Below are positions 33,229 through 40,695 of a stretch of 44,269 nucleotides of DNA, in pieces. Every line of letters starts with the position of its first letter. Positions within the stretch are counted from its first letter, which is position 1. The translations under genes and the position numbers were made by a program. Source of the DNA: Streptomyces beijiangensis (lineage in GTDB: Bacteria; Actinomycetota; Actinomycetes; Streptomycetales; Streptomycetaceae); NCBI RefSeq assembly GCF_017315755.1, contig NZ_JAFLRJ010000026.1, positions 1 through 44,269 on the forward strand, read 5' to 3'. The notes beneath the pieces are model-generated. The model was not told the DNA's origin. It did no database searches and saw only the letters and a program-made list of their open reading frames with translations.

Positions 33229-34134
33229 ATGACGACCACGACCACCGAGACCTCCGCGGCGCAGCAGCCAGGACCTCTCTCCCCGCCCCGCCGCCCGCAG
33301 CCCCGCGGCACGGCGAGCACCAGGACCAAGGTCCTCTCCCACCTCGCCCTGTCGACCGCGAGCCTCATCGCGCTCTTCCCGATCGGCTGGCTGGTCTACC
33401 TCTCCTTCGGTCCGGACAAGGACGACTACCTCCACCCCGGCCGGATCCTCTCCAAGATGTCCTTCTCGAACTACTCGTTCGTGATGGAGCACACTCAGTT
33501 CTTCACCTGGCTCGGCAACACCGCACTCGTCGCCGGCGCCACCTGCGTGATCGGTGTCTTCATCGCCGCGACCACCGGCTACGCGGTGTCCCGGATGCGC
33601 TTCCCCGGCTACAAGAAGCTGATGTGGGTGCTGCTGGTCACCCAGATGTTCCCGGTCGCCGTCCTCATTGTGCCGATGTACGTGATCCTCGCCGACCTGG
33701 GTCTCATCGACACCTACGGCGCCCTGATCCTCGTCTACTGCTCGACCGCCGTGCCGTACTGCGCCTGGATGCTCAAGGGGTACTTCGACACGATCCCGTA
33801 CGAGATCGACGAGGCGGGCCGCGTCGACGGACTTTCCCCGTTCGGCACCTTCTGGCGGCTCATCCTGCCGCTGGCCCGTCCGGGCCTGGCCGTGGCCGCG
33901 TTCTACACCTGCCTCACCGCCTGGGGCGAGTACGCCTTCGCCTCGACGTTCATGCTCGACGACGGCAAGTACACCCTGGCCGTCGGCCTCTCCAGCTTCG
34001 TCAGTGAGCACGACGCCCAGTGGAACCTCATGGCGGCCACCGCGGTGCTCATCGCCATCCCCGTGTCCCTCGTCTTCTACCTGGTGCAGAAGCACCTGGT
34101 GACGGGGCTGACGGCGGGCGGCACGAAGGGCTGA
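33229..34134 (+). CDS. malG: Maltodextrin ABC transporter permease MalG
   Basis: The 301-residue protein has a variable, threonine/proline-rich N-terminal tail (about 1-35), six predicted membrane helices and the EAA loop EIDEAGRVDGLSPFGTFWRLILPLARPGLA. Its typical MalG end (VQKHLVTGLTAGGTKG) contacts the ATPase in homologues. The start follows GCAGGAAAG. It is followed after 69 bases by the GH13 gene with no hairpin between, so the enzyme is probably cotranscribed. Confidence 0.95.
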   Translation: MTTTTTETSAAQQPGPLSPPRRPQPRGTASTRTKVLSHLALSTASLIALFPIGWLVYLSFGPDKDDYLHPGRILSKMSFSNYSFVMEHTQFFTWLGNTALVAGATCVIGVFIAATTGYAVSRMRFPGYKKLMWVLLVTQMFPVAVLIVPMYVILADLGLIDTYGALILVYCSTAVPYCAWMLKGYFDTIPYEIDEAGRVDGLSPFGTFWRLILPLARPGLAVAAFYTCLTAWGEYAFASTFMLDDGKYTLAVGLSSFVSEHDAQWNLMAATAVLIAIPVSLVFYLVQKHLVTGLTAGGTKG

Positions 34135-34203
34135 GCCCGGCACACGTCTTCACCCCGCACGCGTTCCCTCCGTAATCCGTTCCTCGTAACCCACAGGGAT
34201 GTC

Positions 34204-35853
34204 ATGACCCAGCACCTCGCTGCTCCCACCGACCACTCCTCCGCCGGCAACCTCACCGGATGGTGGCGGGACGCGGTGATCTACCAGGTCTATCCGCGCA
34301 GCTTCGCCGACTCCAACGGCGACGGCATGGGCGACCTCGAAGGCGTACGCAGCAGGCTTCCTTACCTGCGCGACCTCGGCGTCGACGCCGTCTGGCTGTC
34401 CCCCTTCTACGCATCCCCGCAGGCCGACGCCGGCTACGACGTCGCCGACTACCGGGCCATCGACCCGATGTTCGGCACGCTCCTCGACGCCGACGCGATG
34501 ATCCGCGACGCCCACGACCTGGGCCTGCGCATCATCGTCGACGTCGTCCCGAACCACTCGTCGGACCAGTACGAGTGGTTCAAGCGCGCCATCGCCGAGG
34601 GCCCCGCGTCCCCGCTGCGCGGTCGCTACCACTTCCGCGAGGGCAAGGGCGAGAGCGGTGAACTCCCGCCCAACGACTGGGAGTCCATCTTCGGCGGCCC
34701 CGCCTGGACCCGGGTCGCGGACGGCGAGTGGTACCTGCACCTCTTCGCGCCCGAGCAGCCCGACCTCAACTGGGAGAACCCGGCCGTCGCCGACGAGTTC
34801 CGCTCGATCCTGCGGTTCTGGCTCGACATGGGCGTCGACGGGTTCCGTATCGACGTCGCCCACGGCCTCGTCAAGGCGGAGGGGCTGCCGGACCTCGGGG
34901 GCAGCGACCAGCTGAAACTGCTCGGCAATGACGTCATGCCGTTCTTCGACCAGGACGGCGTCCACGAGATCTACCGCTCCTGGCGGAAGATCCTCGACGA
35001 GTACCCGGGCGAGCGCATCGCCGTCGCCGAGGCATGGACCCCGACCGTCGAGCGCACCGCCAACTACGTGCGCCCCGACGAGCTGCACCAGGCCTTCAAC
35101 TTCCAGTACCTGGGCACCCCTTGGGACGCCGAGAAGCTGCGCGAGTGCATCGACACCTCGCTCGCCGCGATGAAGCCGGTCGGCGCGCCCGCCACCTGGG
35201 TGCTCTCCAACCACGACGTCACCCGGCACGCGACGCGCTTCGCCAACCCGCCCGGCGGCACCCAGATCCGTACCGCGGGAGACCGCGAGCTGGGCCTGCG
35301 GCGCGCCCGCGCGGCGACGATGCTGATGCTGGCGCTGCCCGGCTCGGCGTACGTCTACCAGGGCGAGGAGCTCGGCCTGCCCGACGTGACGGACCTCCCT
35401 GACGAGGTCCGCCAGGACCCGTCCTTCTTCCGCGCGCAGGGCCAGGACGGCTTCCGCGACGGCTGCCGGGTGCCGATCCCGTGGACCACCTCCGGGTCCT
35501 CGTACGGATTCGGCGCCGGAGGCAGCTGGCTCCCGCAGCCCGCGACCTGGTCCGGGCTCTCCGTCGAGGCGCAGACCGGCGACCCCGACTCCACGCTGGA
35601 GCTCTACCGCAGCGCGCTCGCCGTACGCAGGCAGCAACCTGGCCTGGGCGCAGGGGAGTCGGTGGAGTGGCACGACGCACCCGAGGGCGTACTGGTCTTC
35701 GCCCGCGAGGGATTCGTCTGCACGGTCAACACGACGGGCGCCGGGGTACGTCTCCCCACGCCGGGCCGCACCCTGCTCGCCAGCGCCGAAGTCACGGTCG
35801 AGGGCGACGAGTTCGTACTCCCCGCGGACAGCACGGTGTGGTGGGCGGTGTGA
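34204..35853 (+). CDS. aglA: Cytoplasmic GH13 alpha-glucosidase, maltodextrin degrading
   Basis: The 549-residue protein has no signal peptide and all GH13 regions: I VDVVPNHSSDQY, II GFRIDVAHG (nucleophile D217), III VAEAWT (acid/base E276), IV LSNHD (D338). It should cleave the maltodextrins that MalEFG imports; its place after malG matches aglA of S. coelicolor. Compared with its paralogue at 28940-30529 it has an insert of about 15 residues near position 345 (FANPPGGTQIRTAGD). The last codons overlap the GTG of the second LacI gene (GTGTGACG), so expression of enzyme and regulator is coupled. Confidence 0.95.
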   Translation: MTQHLAAPTDHSSAGNLTGWWRDAVIYQVYPRSFADSNGDGMGDLEGVRSRLPYLRDLGVDAVWLSPFYASPQADAGYDVADYRAIDPMFGTLLDADAMIRDAHDLGLRIIVDVVPNHSSDQYEWFKRAIAEGPASPLRGRYHFREGKGESGELPPNDWESIFGGPAWTRVADGEWYLHLFAPEQPDLNWENPAVADEFRSILRFWLDMGVDGFRIDVAHGLVKAEGLPDLGGSDQLKLLGNDVMPFFDQDGVHEIYRSWRKILDEYPGERIAVAEAWTPTVERTANYVRPDELHQAFNFQYLGTPWDAEKLRECIDTSLAAMKPVGAPATWVLSNHDVTRHATRFANPPGGTQIRTAGDRELGLRRARAATMLMLALPGSAYVYQGEELGLPDVTDLPDEVRQDPSFFRAQGQDGFRDGCRVPIPWTTSGSSYGFGAGGSWLPQPATWSGLSVEAQTGDPDSTLELYRSALAVRRQQPGLGAGESVEWHDAPEGVLVFAREGFVCTVNTTGAGVRLPTPGRTLLASAEVTVEGDEFVLPADSTVWWAV

Positions 35854-36851
35854 CGACCGCTCCCCGGCTCTCGCACATCGCCGCGCAGGCTTCGGTCAGC
35901 GAGGCGACGGTCAGCCGGGTCCTGAACGGCAAGCCGGGCGTCGCGGACACCACGCGTCAGCGGGTGCTCGCGGCGCTCGACGTCCTGGGCTACGAACGCC
36001 CGGTGCGGCTGCGGCAGCGCAGTGCGGGACTGATCGGTCTTGTGACCCCCGAGCTCACCAACCCGATCTTCCCGGCGTTCGCGCAGGTGGTGGAGCAGGT
36101 GCTCGCGGGGCACGGGTACACCCCGGTCCTGTGCACCCAGATGCCCGGCGGCGCCACCGAGGACGAGCTGGTGGAGCAGCTGGTGGAGCGGGGGGTCGGC
36201 GGAATCGTCTTCCTCTCGGGTCTGCACGCCGACACCTCGTCGGACCCGTCGCGCTATGCCTCGCTCACGGAGCGCGGGGTCCCGTTCGTGCTGATCAACG
36301 GCTACAACGAGCGGATCAGCGCGCCCTTCGTCTCGCCGGACGACCACGCCGCGATGCGGATGGCCGTACGCCACCTCACCGACCTGGGCCACCGGCGGCT
36401 CGGGCTCGCGGTCGGACCGCTGCGGTACGTGCCGTCGCGCCGTAAGCAGCAGGGGTTCCTGGAAGCGGTGGGGGAGGGGCAGTCGGGGGTCGTCCAGCAC
36501 ACCCTCTTCAGCGTCGAGGGCGGCCAGGTGGCCGCCGGTGCGCTGCTCGACCAGGGGTGCACCGGCATCGTCTGCGGCAGCGACATGATGGCGCTCGGCG
36601 TCGTACGGGCCGCCCGTGACCGGGGGCTCGACGTGCCCGGCGACGTCTCGGTGGTGGGCTTCGACGACTCGCAGCTCATCGCCTTCACCGACCCGCCGCT
36701 GACGACCGTGCGCCAGCCCGTCCAGGCGATGGCGACGGCCGCGGTCGGCGCGCTACTGGAGGAGATCGGCGGAAACCCGGTCCAGCGCACGGAGTTCGTC
36801 TTCCAGCCGGAGCTGGTGGTGCGTGGCTCGACGGCGCAGGCGCGGTCCTAG
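35850..36851 (+). CDS. Second MalR-like LacI-family regulator
   Basis: The 333-residue LacI-type regulator is closely similar to MalR along its length. The recognition helix and following residues (SEATVSRVLNGKPGVA) and the hinge (YERPVRLRQRSAGL) are identical, as are blocks such as FTDPPLTT and ELVVRGST. Effector-domain differences (for example INGYNERISAPF for VNGFSSKVQAPF) leave room for a different inducer. The start is GTG 35850, overlapping the aglA stop by four bases. The stop TAG (36849-36851) shares CTAG with the convergent flavodoxin-like gene. An autoregulatory role at the malE promoter is likely because it sits last in that operon. Confidence 0.9.
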   Translation: MTTAPRLSHIAAQASVSEATVSRVLNGKPGVADTTRQRVLAALDVLGYERPVRLRQRSAGLIGLVTPELTNPIFPAFAQVVEQVLAGHGYTPVLCTQMPGGATEDELVEQLVERGVGGIVFLSGLHADTSSDPSRYASLTERGVPFVLINGYNERISAPFVSPDDHAAMRMAVRHLTDLGHRRLGLAVGPLRYVPSRRKQQGFLEAVGEGQSGVVQHTLFSVEGGQVAAGALLDQGCTGIVCGSDMMALGVVRAARDRGLDVPGDVSVVGFDDSQLIAFTDPPLTTVRQPVQAMATAAVGALLEEIGGNPVQRTEFVFQPELVVRGSTAQARS

Positions 36852-37567
36852 GCCGGCGCGTCCGCGGTCTCCCTGAGGGAGGCCGACAGGGCGCGGGCCT
36901 CGTGTTCGGTCATCCGGGGGGTGTCGTACGGCACGGCGTTGACCCAGCGCTGGGTCAGCCGGGCGATCCGCTCGCCGTACCGCCCCGCGGTGATCAGGTC
37001 GCCGCGCGATCCGGCGTGCTCCGGCCCCTGGTCGGCGTGGCTCTGGCTCATCAGGCCCAGCCACGAGCCCAGCCGGTTCACATCGTCGCGGGTGCCACCG
37101 CTCCAGTTGTTGCCCGGCATGTCGCCCACGCCGATCCACTGCATGCCCATCTGCGCCCCGAAGACGGCCAGTTGCTCCAGTACGGTCAGCTTGTCGCCGC
37201 TCTGCGAGGCGGACATGGTGAACGCGCCGGCCAGCTTGTCCTTCCACGCCTGCGTCGTGAACGGCGTGAACGCCGCCTCCATGAACGCCTTGAACACCGC
37301 CGACACGCTGCCCATCAGTGTCGGGCAGCCGAAGACGATCGCATCGGAACGCTCGAGCAGCGCCATGACCTCCGCATCGTGCCAGCGGCCCGCGACGACG
37401 TCCTCGGGGCGGATCTCGACGAGATGCACGCGGGCGCCGGGCACCAGCCGCGCCCCGTCGGCGAGGTGCTCGGCCAGGACCCGGGTGTGCCCGTGCACCG
37501 AGTGGTGGACCACTGTGACCGTGACGGTCGGCGCCTCGTGCTCACGGGCAATGTCGTTGAGTGTCAT
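36848..37567 (-). CDS. Flavodoxin-like NAD(P)H-dependent oxidoreductase
   Basis: The 239-residue protein of the WrbA/flavodoxin-like group has the FMN phosphate loop (VVHHSVHGHTRVLAEHL), a second FMN contact (FGCPTLMGSVSAVFKAFME) and a third near AFTMSASQSGDK. It probably reduces quinones or other electrophiles by two electrons. I chose ATG 37567 because the FMN loop then begins near residue 20; the in-frame extension to 37672 covers the promoter. It is divergent from a LysR gene. The promoter and binding sites in between (37644-37711) suggest activation by that regulator. Its stop overlaps that of the second LacI gene. Confidence 0.85.
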   Translation of the reverse strand: MTLNDIAREHEAPTVTVTVVHHSVHGHTRVLAEHLADGARLVPGARVHLVEIRPEDVVAGRWHDAEVMALLERSDAIVFGCPTLMGSVSAVFKAFMEAAFTPFTTQAWKDKLAGAFTMSASQSGDKLTVLEQLAVFGAQMGMQWIGVGDMPGNNWSGGTRDDVNRLGSWLGLMSQSHADQGPEHAGSRGDLITAGRYGERIARLTQRWVNAVPYDTPRMTEHEARALSASLRETADAPA

Positions 37568-37643
37568 GTGCTTTTCGCTGCTTCCGGTCGCGGGAAAACG
37601 AGGGGCATCGGGGAGATCCCTGCCTGCCCCTGCTTGCCCAGCC

Positions 37644-37672
37644 ATCTCAGCCTGAGTACGGCACGGCATCAA
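37644..37672 (-). promoter_or_regulatory. Promoter of the flavodoxin-like gene (TTGATG-17-TGAGAT)
   Basis: On the minus strand TTGATG (37672-37667) and TGAGAT (37649-37644) are 17 bases apart. The predicted start near 37637 gives a leader of about 70 bases. The LysR box lies about 65 bases upstream of that start, as usual for LysR-activated promoters. Confidence 0.55.
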
Positions 37673-37673
37673 C

Positions 37674-37711
37674 GCCGAACTTCGGCATGCAGCGATCGGT
37701 CACACCGATCG
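37674..37711. promoter_or_regulatory. LysR binding region: two perfect inverted repeats
   Basis: CGATCGGT-CAC-ACCGATCG (37693-37711) is a perfect 8-bp inverted repeat containing the T-N11-A LysR signature (T37696, A37708). A second symmetrical site, GCCGAA-C-TTCGGC (37674-37686), lies between it and the -35 of the flavodoxin-like gene. This fits a recognition site and an activation site. The first box also lies just upstream of the lysR start, suggesting autoregulation. Confidence 0.8.
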
Positions 37712-37730
37712 ATGGGGTTAGCCTGGTCCC

Positions 37731-38636
37731 GTGGACAAGATGGAACTGGAAGCATTCGTCGCGGTCGCCGAAGAACTGCACTTCGGCCGTGCCGCCGAGC
37801 GCCTGCACCGGGGGCAGCCCACGGTCAGCGACGCCGTACGGCGGCTGGAGACCACCCTGGGCGGCCGGCTGTTCCACCGCACCAGCCGCCGGGTGTCACT
37901 GACCGACCTCGGTGCGGCGATGCTGCCAGACGCCCACGCCACCCTCGCGCAGCTGCTCCGCTTCCAGCAGCGCGGCCGCTCCCTGGCCGCCGGCGACGGG
38001 GCCCGCACCACCCTCGTCGTCGCCCACGCCGCGTACACCTGCCACCAGCTGCTGTTGCGCTGCCTGCCGGAACTGCGCGACCGGTTCCCCGACGTGACGA
38101 TCGTGCCGGAGACCATGCCGACCACGGCCCAGCTCACCGGACTGCGGGCGGAGACGCTCGGTCTCGGCATCGGCTGGGCGACCGGTGACGTCACCGGCGT
38201 ACGGGCACAGGTGCTGTCCACCAAGAGGTTCATGGCGCTCGTACCCGCGACCCACCCCCTCGCAGGACATACCGAGCTGAGCGCGTCCGAACTGTCCACC
38301 ACCGCCCTGCTCACCTGGCCCCACCAGATCAACAGCGGTCTCTGCGACCGCCTCCTGGCCGCCTTCCACATCGGCGGAGCCGACCTGCGCATCATCAGGA
38401 CCGCCGACAGCGTGCACGCCATCGCCGCTCATGTCGCCGCGGGAACGGGCATCGGCATCACCGTGGAGTCCGCACTCGACCAGCAGCCGCCCGGCCTGCG
38501 TGTCATCCCCCTCACGGGCCCCTCGACCACCGCCGACCAGGTCGTCCTCACCCCCACCGAGCCTTCGGACGCCGCCGCGGCGCTGCGCGACCTGCTGCTG
38601 CACGCCTCGGCGGAGTCGCCCTCCGCCGATCACTGA
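37731..38636 (+). CDS. LysR-family transcriptional regulator
   Basis: The 301-residue protein has the N-terminal LysR winged helix-turn-helix (LEAFVAVAEELHFGRAAERLHRGQPTVSDAVRRLETTLGG) and an effector-binding domain. I take GTG 37731 as the start, with ATG 37740 as the alternative. A TAnnnT element (TAGCCT, 37719-37724) ends six bases before the GTG and there is no Shine-Dalgarno, so the message may be leaderless. It is divergent from the flavodoxin-like gene, which it probably controls in response to a quinone, electrophile or oxidant. It converges on the aldo-keto reductase gene (18 bases). Confidence 0.92.
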   Translation: MDKMELEAFVAVAEELHFGRAAERLHRGQPTVSDAVRRLETTLGGRLFHRTSRRVSLTDLGAAMLPDAHATLAQLLRFQQRGRSLAAGDGARTTLVVAHAAYTCHQLLLRCLPELRDRFPDVTIVPETMPTTAQLTGLRAETLGLGIGWATGDVTGVRAQVLSTKRFMALVPATHPLAGHTELSASELSTTALLTWPHQINSGLCDRLLAAFHIGGADLRIIRTADSVHAIAAHVAAGTGIGITVESALDQQPPGLRVIPLTGPSTTADQVVLTPTEPSDAAAALRDLLLHASAESPSADH

Positions 38637-38654
38637 GCGGGCGTTCAGCGGAGT

Positions 38655-39674
38655 TCAGCGGCGGCGGAGTGCCGGGTCGAGCAGGGCGGGAGGGGCGTCG
38701 TTCTTCTCGTGCGCGGCCAGGTCGACACCGGGGGCGACGATCGTGTCGATGGCGTCCAGTACGTCGGCGGTGAGCACGGTGTCGGCGGCGGCGAGCTGTG
38801 AGTGCAGGTGGTCCAGGGTGCGGGGACCGATGAGCGCGCTGGTCACGGCGGGATGCGCGGTCACGAAACCGAGCGCGAGCTGGATCATGGTCAGGCCGGC
38901 CTCGTCGGCGACCTTGGCCAGCTGCTCGACGGCATCGAGCTTGGCCCGGTTGGCGGGGACGGCCGTGTCGAAGCGCTGCGGCAGGAACGCGGAGCGGCTG
39001 GTGGTGACGGTCCGGCCCTCACGGATCGCGCCCGACAGCCAGCCCGAGGCCAGCGGGCTCCACACCAGCACACCGAGCCCGTACTGCTCCGTCACGGGCA
39101 GCACGTGGCTCTCGGCACCGCGCTGCAGGATCGAGTAGCTGGGCTGCTCGGTGACGTAGCGGCCCAGGTGATGCTCACGAGCGGCCGACTGGGCCTGCGC
39201 GATGCGGTACGCGGGGAACGTCGAGGAGCCGAAGTAGCGGATCTTTCCCGCGCGTTGCAGGTCGGTCAGGGCCGACAGCGTCTCCTCGTCGCTGGTGCGC
39301 GGGTCCCACCGGTGGATCTGGTAGAGATCGACGTGGTCGACACCGAGACGGCGCAGACTGTTGTCCAGCTCGGTGACCAGCCAACGGCGCGAGCTGCCCT
39401 GGTGGTTGCGCTCGTCGCCCATCGGCAGGCTCGCCTTCGTGGCCAGCACGATGTCGTCGCGGCGGCCGGCGATGGCCTTGCCGACCAGTTCTTCCGACTC
39501 GCCGCCGCTGTACACGTCGGCGGTGTCGATGAGGTTGATCCCGCCCTCGACGGCGGCATCGACGAGGGCGGTGACCTCGTCCTGGGTGGTGCGCCCCATC
39601 GTGCCGAAGTTCATCGCGCCGAGCGCGAGGGAGCTGACCTGCACACCGGTGCGGCCCAAAGTGCGGTACTGCAT
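38655..39674 (-). CDS. Aldo/keto reductase
   Basis: The 339-residue NADPH-dependent TIM-barrel reductase has the full catalytic tetrad: D50 and Y55 (LIDTADVYSG), K80 (LATKAS) and H121 (YQIHRWDP). The C-terminal cofactor-binding region reads ALIGPRTLDHLHSQLAAAD. It reduces aldehydes or ketones; the physiological substrate is unknown. GGAGGA about ten bases before the ATG supports this start. The leader contains a pentanucleotide repeat, and the promoter lies over two TetR-type operators shared with the divergent regulator. Confidence 0.94.
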   Translation of the reverse strand: MQYRTLGRTGVQVSSLALGAMNFGTMGRTTQDEVTALVDAAVEGGINLIDTADVYSGGESEELVGKAIAGRRDDIVLATKASLPMGDERNHQGSSRRWLVTELDNSLRRLGVDHVDLYQIHRWDPRTSDEETLSALTDLQRAGKIRYFGSSTFPAYRIAQAQSAAREHHLGRYVTEQPSYSILQRGAESHVLPVTEQYGLGVLVWSPLASGWLSGAIREGRTVTTSRSAFLPQRFDTAVPANRAKLDAVEQLAKVADEAGLTMIQLALGFVTAHPAVTSALIGPRTLDHLHSQLAAADTVLTADVLDAIDTIVAPGVDLAAHEKNDAPPALLDPALRRR

Positions 39675-39689
39675 GGTTGTCGTCCTCCG

Positions 39690-39714
39690 TTGCCTTGCCT
39701 TGCCTTGCCTTGCC
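39690..39714. repeat. Five tandem TTGCC units in the leader of the reductase gene
   Basis: Five exact TTGCC units (GGCAA on the mRNA strand) are followed by TTGCA. The array lies between the predicted promoter and the Shine-Dalgarno of the aldo-keto reductase. Such arrays can change length by slippage. Confidence 0.9.
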
Positions 39715-39757
39715 TTGCATGGCTTGGTCGCCGGGCCCCTGCTCTGGCATCATGAGC

Positions 39758-39801
39758 AAACGGAACACCGTTCCGTTTGACGATACGGAACAGTGTTCCG
39801 T
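39758..39801. promoter_or_regulatory. Two tandem TetR operators between tetR and the aldo-keto reductase
   Basis: AAACGGAAC-ACC-GTTCCGTTT (39758-39778) and ACGGAAC-AGT-GTTCCGT (39785-39801) are two perfect inverted repeats with the same arms ACGGAAC/GTTCCGT and three-base centres, 25 bases centre to centre. They fill the region upstream of both divergent genes and are the obvious sites for the TetR protein encoded alongside. Confidence 0.9.
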
Positions 39802-39809
39802 TTTGGCAA
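39780..39809 (-). promoter_or_regulatory. Promoter of the aldo-keto reductase (TTGCCA-18-TATCGT)
   Basis: On the minus strand TTGCCA (39809-39804) and TATCGT (39785-39780) are 18 bases apart. The second operator lies almost exactly within the spacer and the first just downstream at the expected transcription start, so TetR binding should block transcription. Confidence 0.6.
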
Positions 39810-39834
39810 GCCCGACAGCGGAGAGTGCGGCGCG

Positions 39835-40425
39835 GTGAACGACAGCGACGAGGGTGCAGGGCGCGCGGGCCAGTCCAAGCGGAAGGATGCCCGGCGCAAC
39901 AACGAGACCTTGCTCGACGCGGCCGCCGCGGTGTTCGTCACGTCGGGCGTGGAGGCGCCGGTACGTGACATCGCGGCCAAGGCCGGCGTCGGACTTGGCA
40001 CGATCTACCGCCACTTCCCGACGCGTGCGGATCTTGTCATCGCCGTCTACCGGCACCAGATCGAGGCCTGCGCCGAGGCGGGCCCGGCTCTGCTGGCGGC
40101 CGGTCCGACGCCTCACGCCGCCCTCGGGCAGTGGATCGGTCTGTTCGTCGATTTCCTGGTCACCAAGCACGGACTCGCTGCCGCGCTGCAGGCCGACAGT
40201 GCCGGCTTCGAGGCGCTGCACGCCTATTTCCTCGACCGGCTCCTGCCGGTGTGCACCGAGCTCCTGGGCGCTGCCGCCGCCTCCGGTGAGATCGACTCCG
40301 GCCTGGACGCGTACCAACTCATGCGCGGTGTCGGGAACTTGTGCATCGGCGCCGACGCCGATCCGCGGTACGACGCGCGCCGGCTGGTCGAGCTCCTCGT
40401 CGCGGGACTTCGTCAACCGCGCTGA
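39835..40425 (+). CDS. TetR-family regulator divergent from the aldo-keto reductase
   Basis: The 196-residue regulator has a TetR helix-turn-helix (APVRDIAAKAGVGLGTIYRHFPTRADLVIAVY) and a C-terminal domain resembling the SbtR-like group (GLAAALQADSAG onward). I chose GTG 39835, preceded by GGAGAG eight bases away. The in-frame GTG at 39793 would begin inside the operator. It probably represses itself and the aldo-keto reductase through the operators at 39758-39801 and is released by a reactive carbonyl or toxic ligand. A large stem-loop follows the stop. Confidence 0.9.
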   Translation: MNDSDEGAGRAGQSKRKDARRNNETLLDAAAAVFVTSGVEAPVRDIAAKAGVGLGTIYRHFPTRADLVIAVYRHQIEACAEAGPALLAAGPTPHAALGQWIGLFVDFLVTKHGLAAALQADSAGFEALHAYFLDRLLPVCTELLGAAAASGEIDSGLDAYQLMRGVGNLCIGADADPRYDARRLVELLVAGLRQPR

Positions 40426-40434
40426 CGGCAAAGG

Positions 40435-40489
40435 GAGACCCGGGACCTGCCCAGGCTGGGCGGTGGCGGGGAGGTGGTCCCAGGTCTCT
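40435..40489 (+). terminator. Long stem-loop after the tetR gene
   Basis: GGAGACCCGGGACC pairs with GGTCCCAGGTCTCT at 13 or more positions around a loop of about 28 bases that contains GCCCAGGCTGGGC. It begins about ten bases after the stop, lacks a T-run and insulates the amylase region. Confidence 0.6.
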
Positions 40490-40509
40490 CTGCGTGAGCC
40501 GAATCTAGC

Positions 40510-40656
40510 ATTGCTGCAATCTCTTGCGGAAGATCTTTCTCGCAGGGGATTCTCTTTGTTTCCCCCGTGTAATCCCGTCATGTCCAAAGGGTTGACCGCG
40601 GTCGGAGGGGCTCGTACGGTCTGCTGCGCAGCAAGAGCTTGCAGCCTTGCAGCAAG
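40510..40656 (+). promoter_or_regulatory. Predicted MalR-type operator region upstream of the secreted amylase
   Basis: Several CTTGC/GCAAG words cluster here. ATTGC-T-GCAAT is a palindrome at 40510-40520 followed by CTCTTGCGG. GCAAG-AG-CTTGC is a near palindrome at 40631-40642, and CTTGCAGC occurs twice in tandem (40638-40645, 40646-40653), followed by AAG. The last cluster is 40-65 bases before the ATG, where the promoter should be. The same core occurs at 30594 and 30716. Confidence 0.6.
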
Positions 40657-40695
40657 AACATTCATCGCTGCCTCCCCCCACGTGCAGGAGGAAAC

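Noticed and set aside
39690..39714. TTGCC array as a short CRISPR-like or protein-coding repeat
   Set aside because: Units are five bases with no spacers and lie in a leader without a reading frame; it is a simple sequence repeat.
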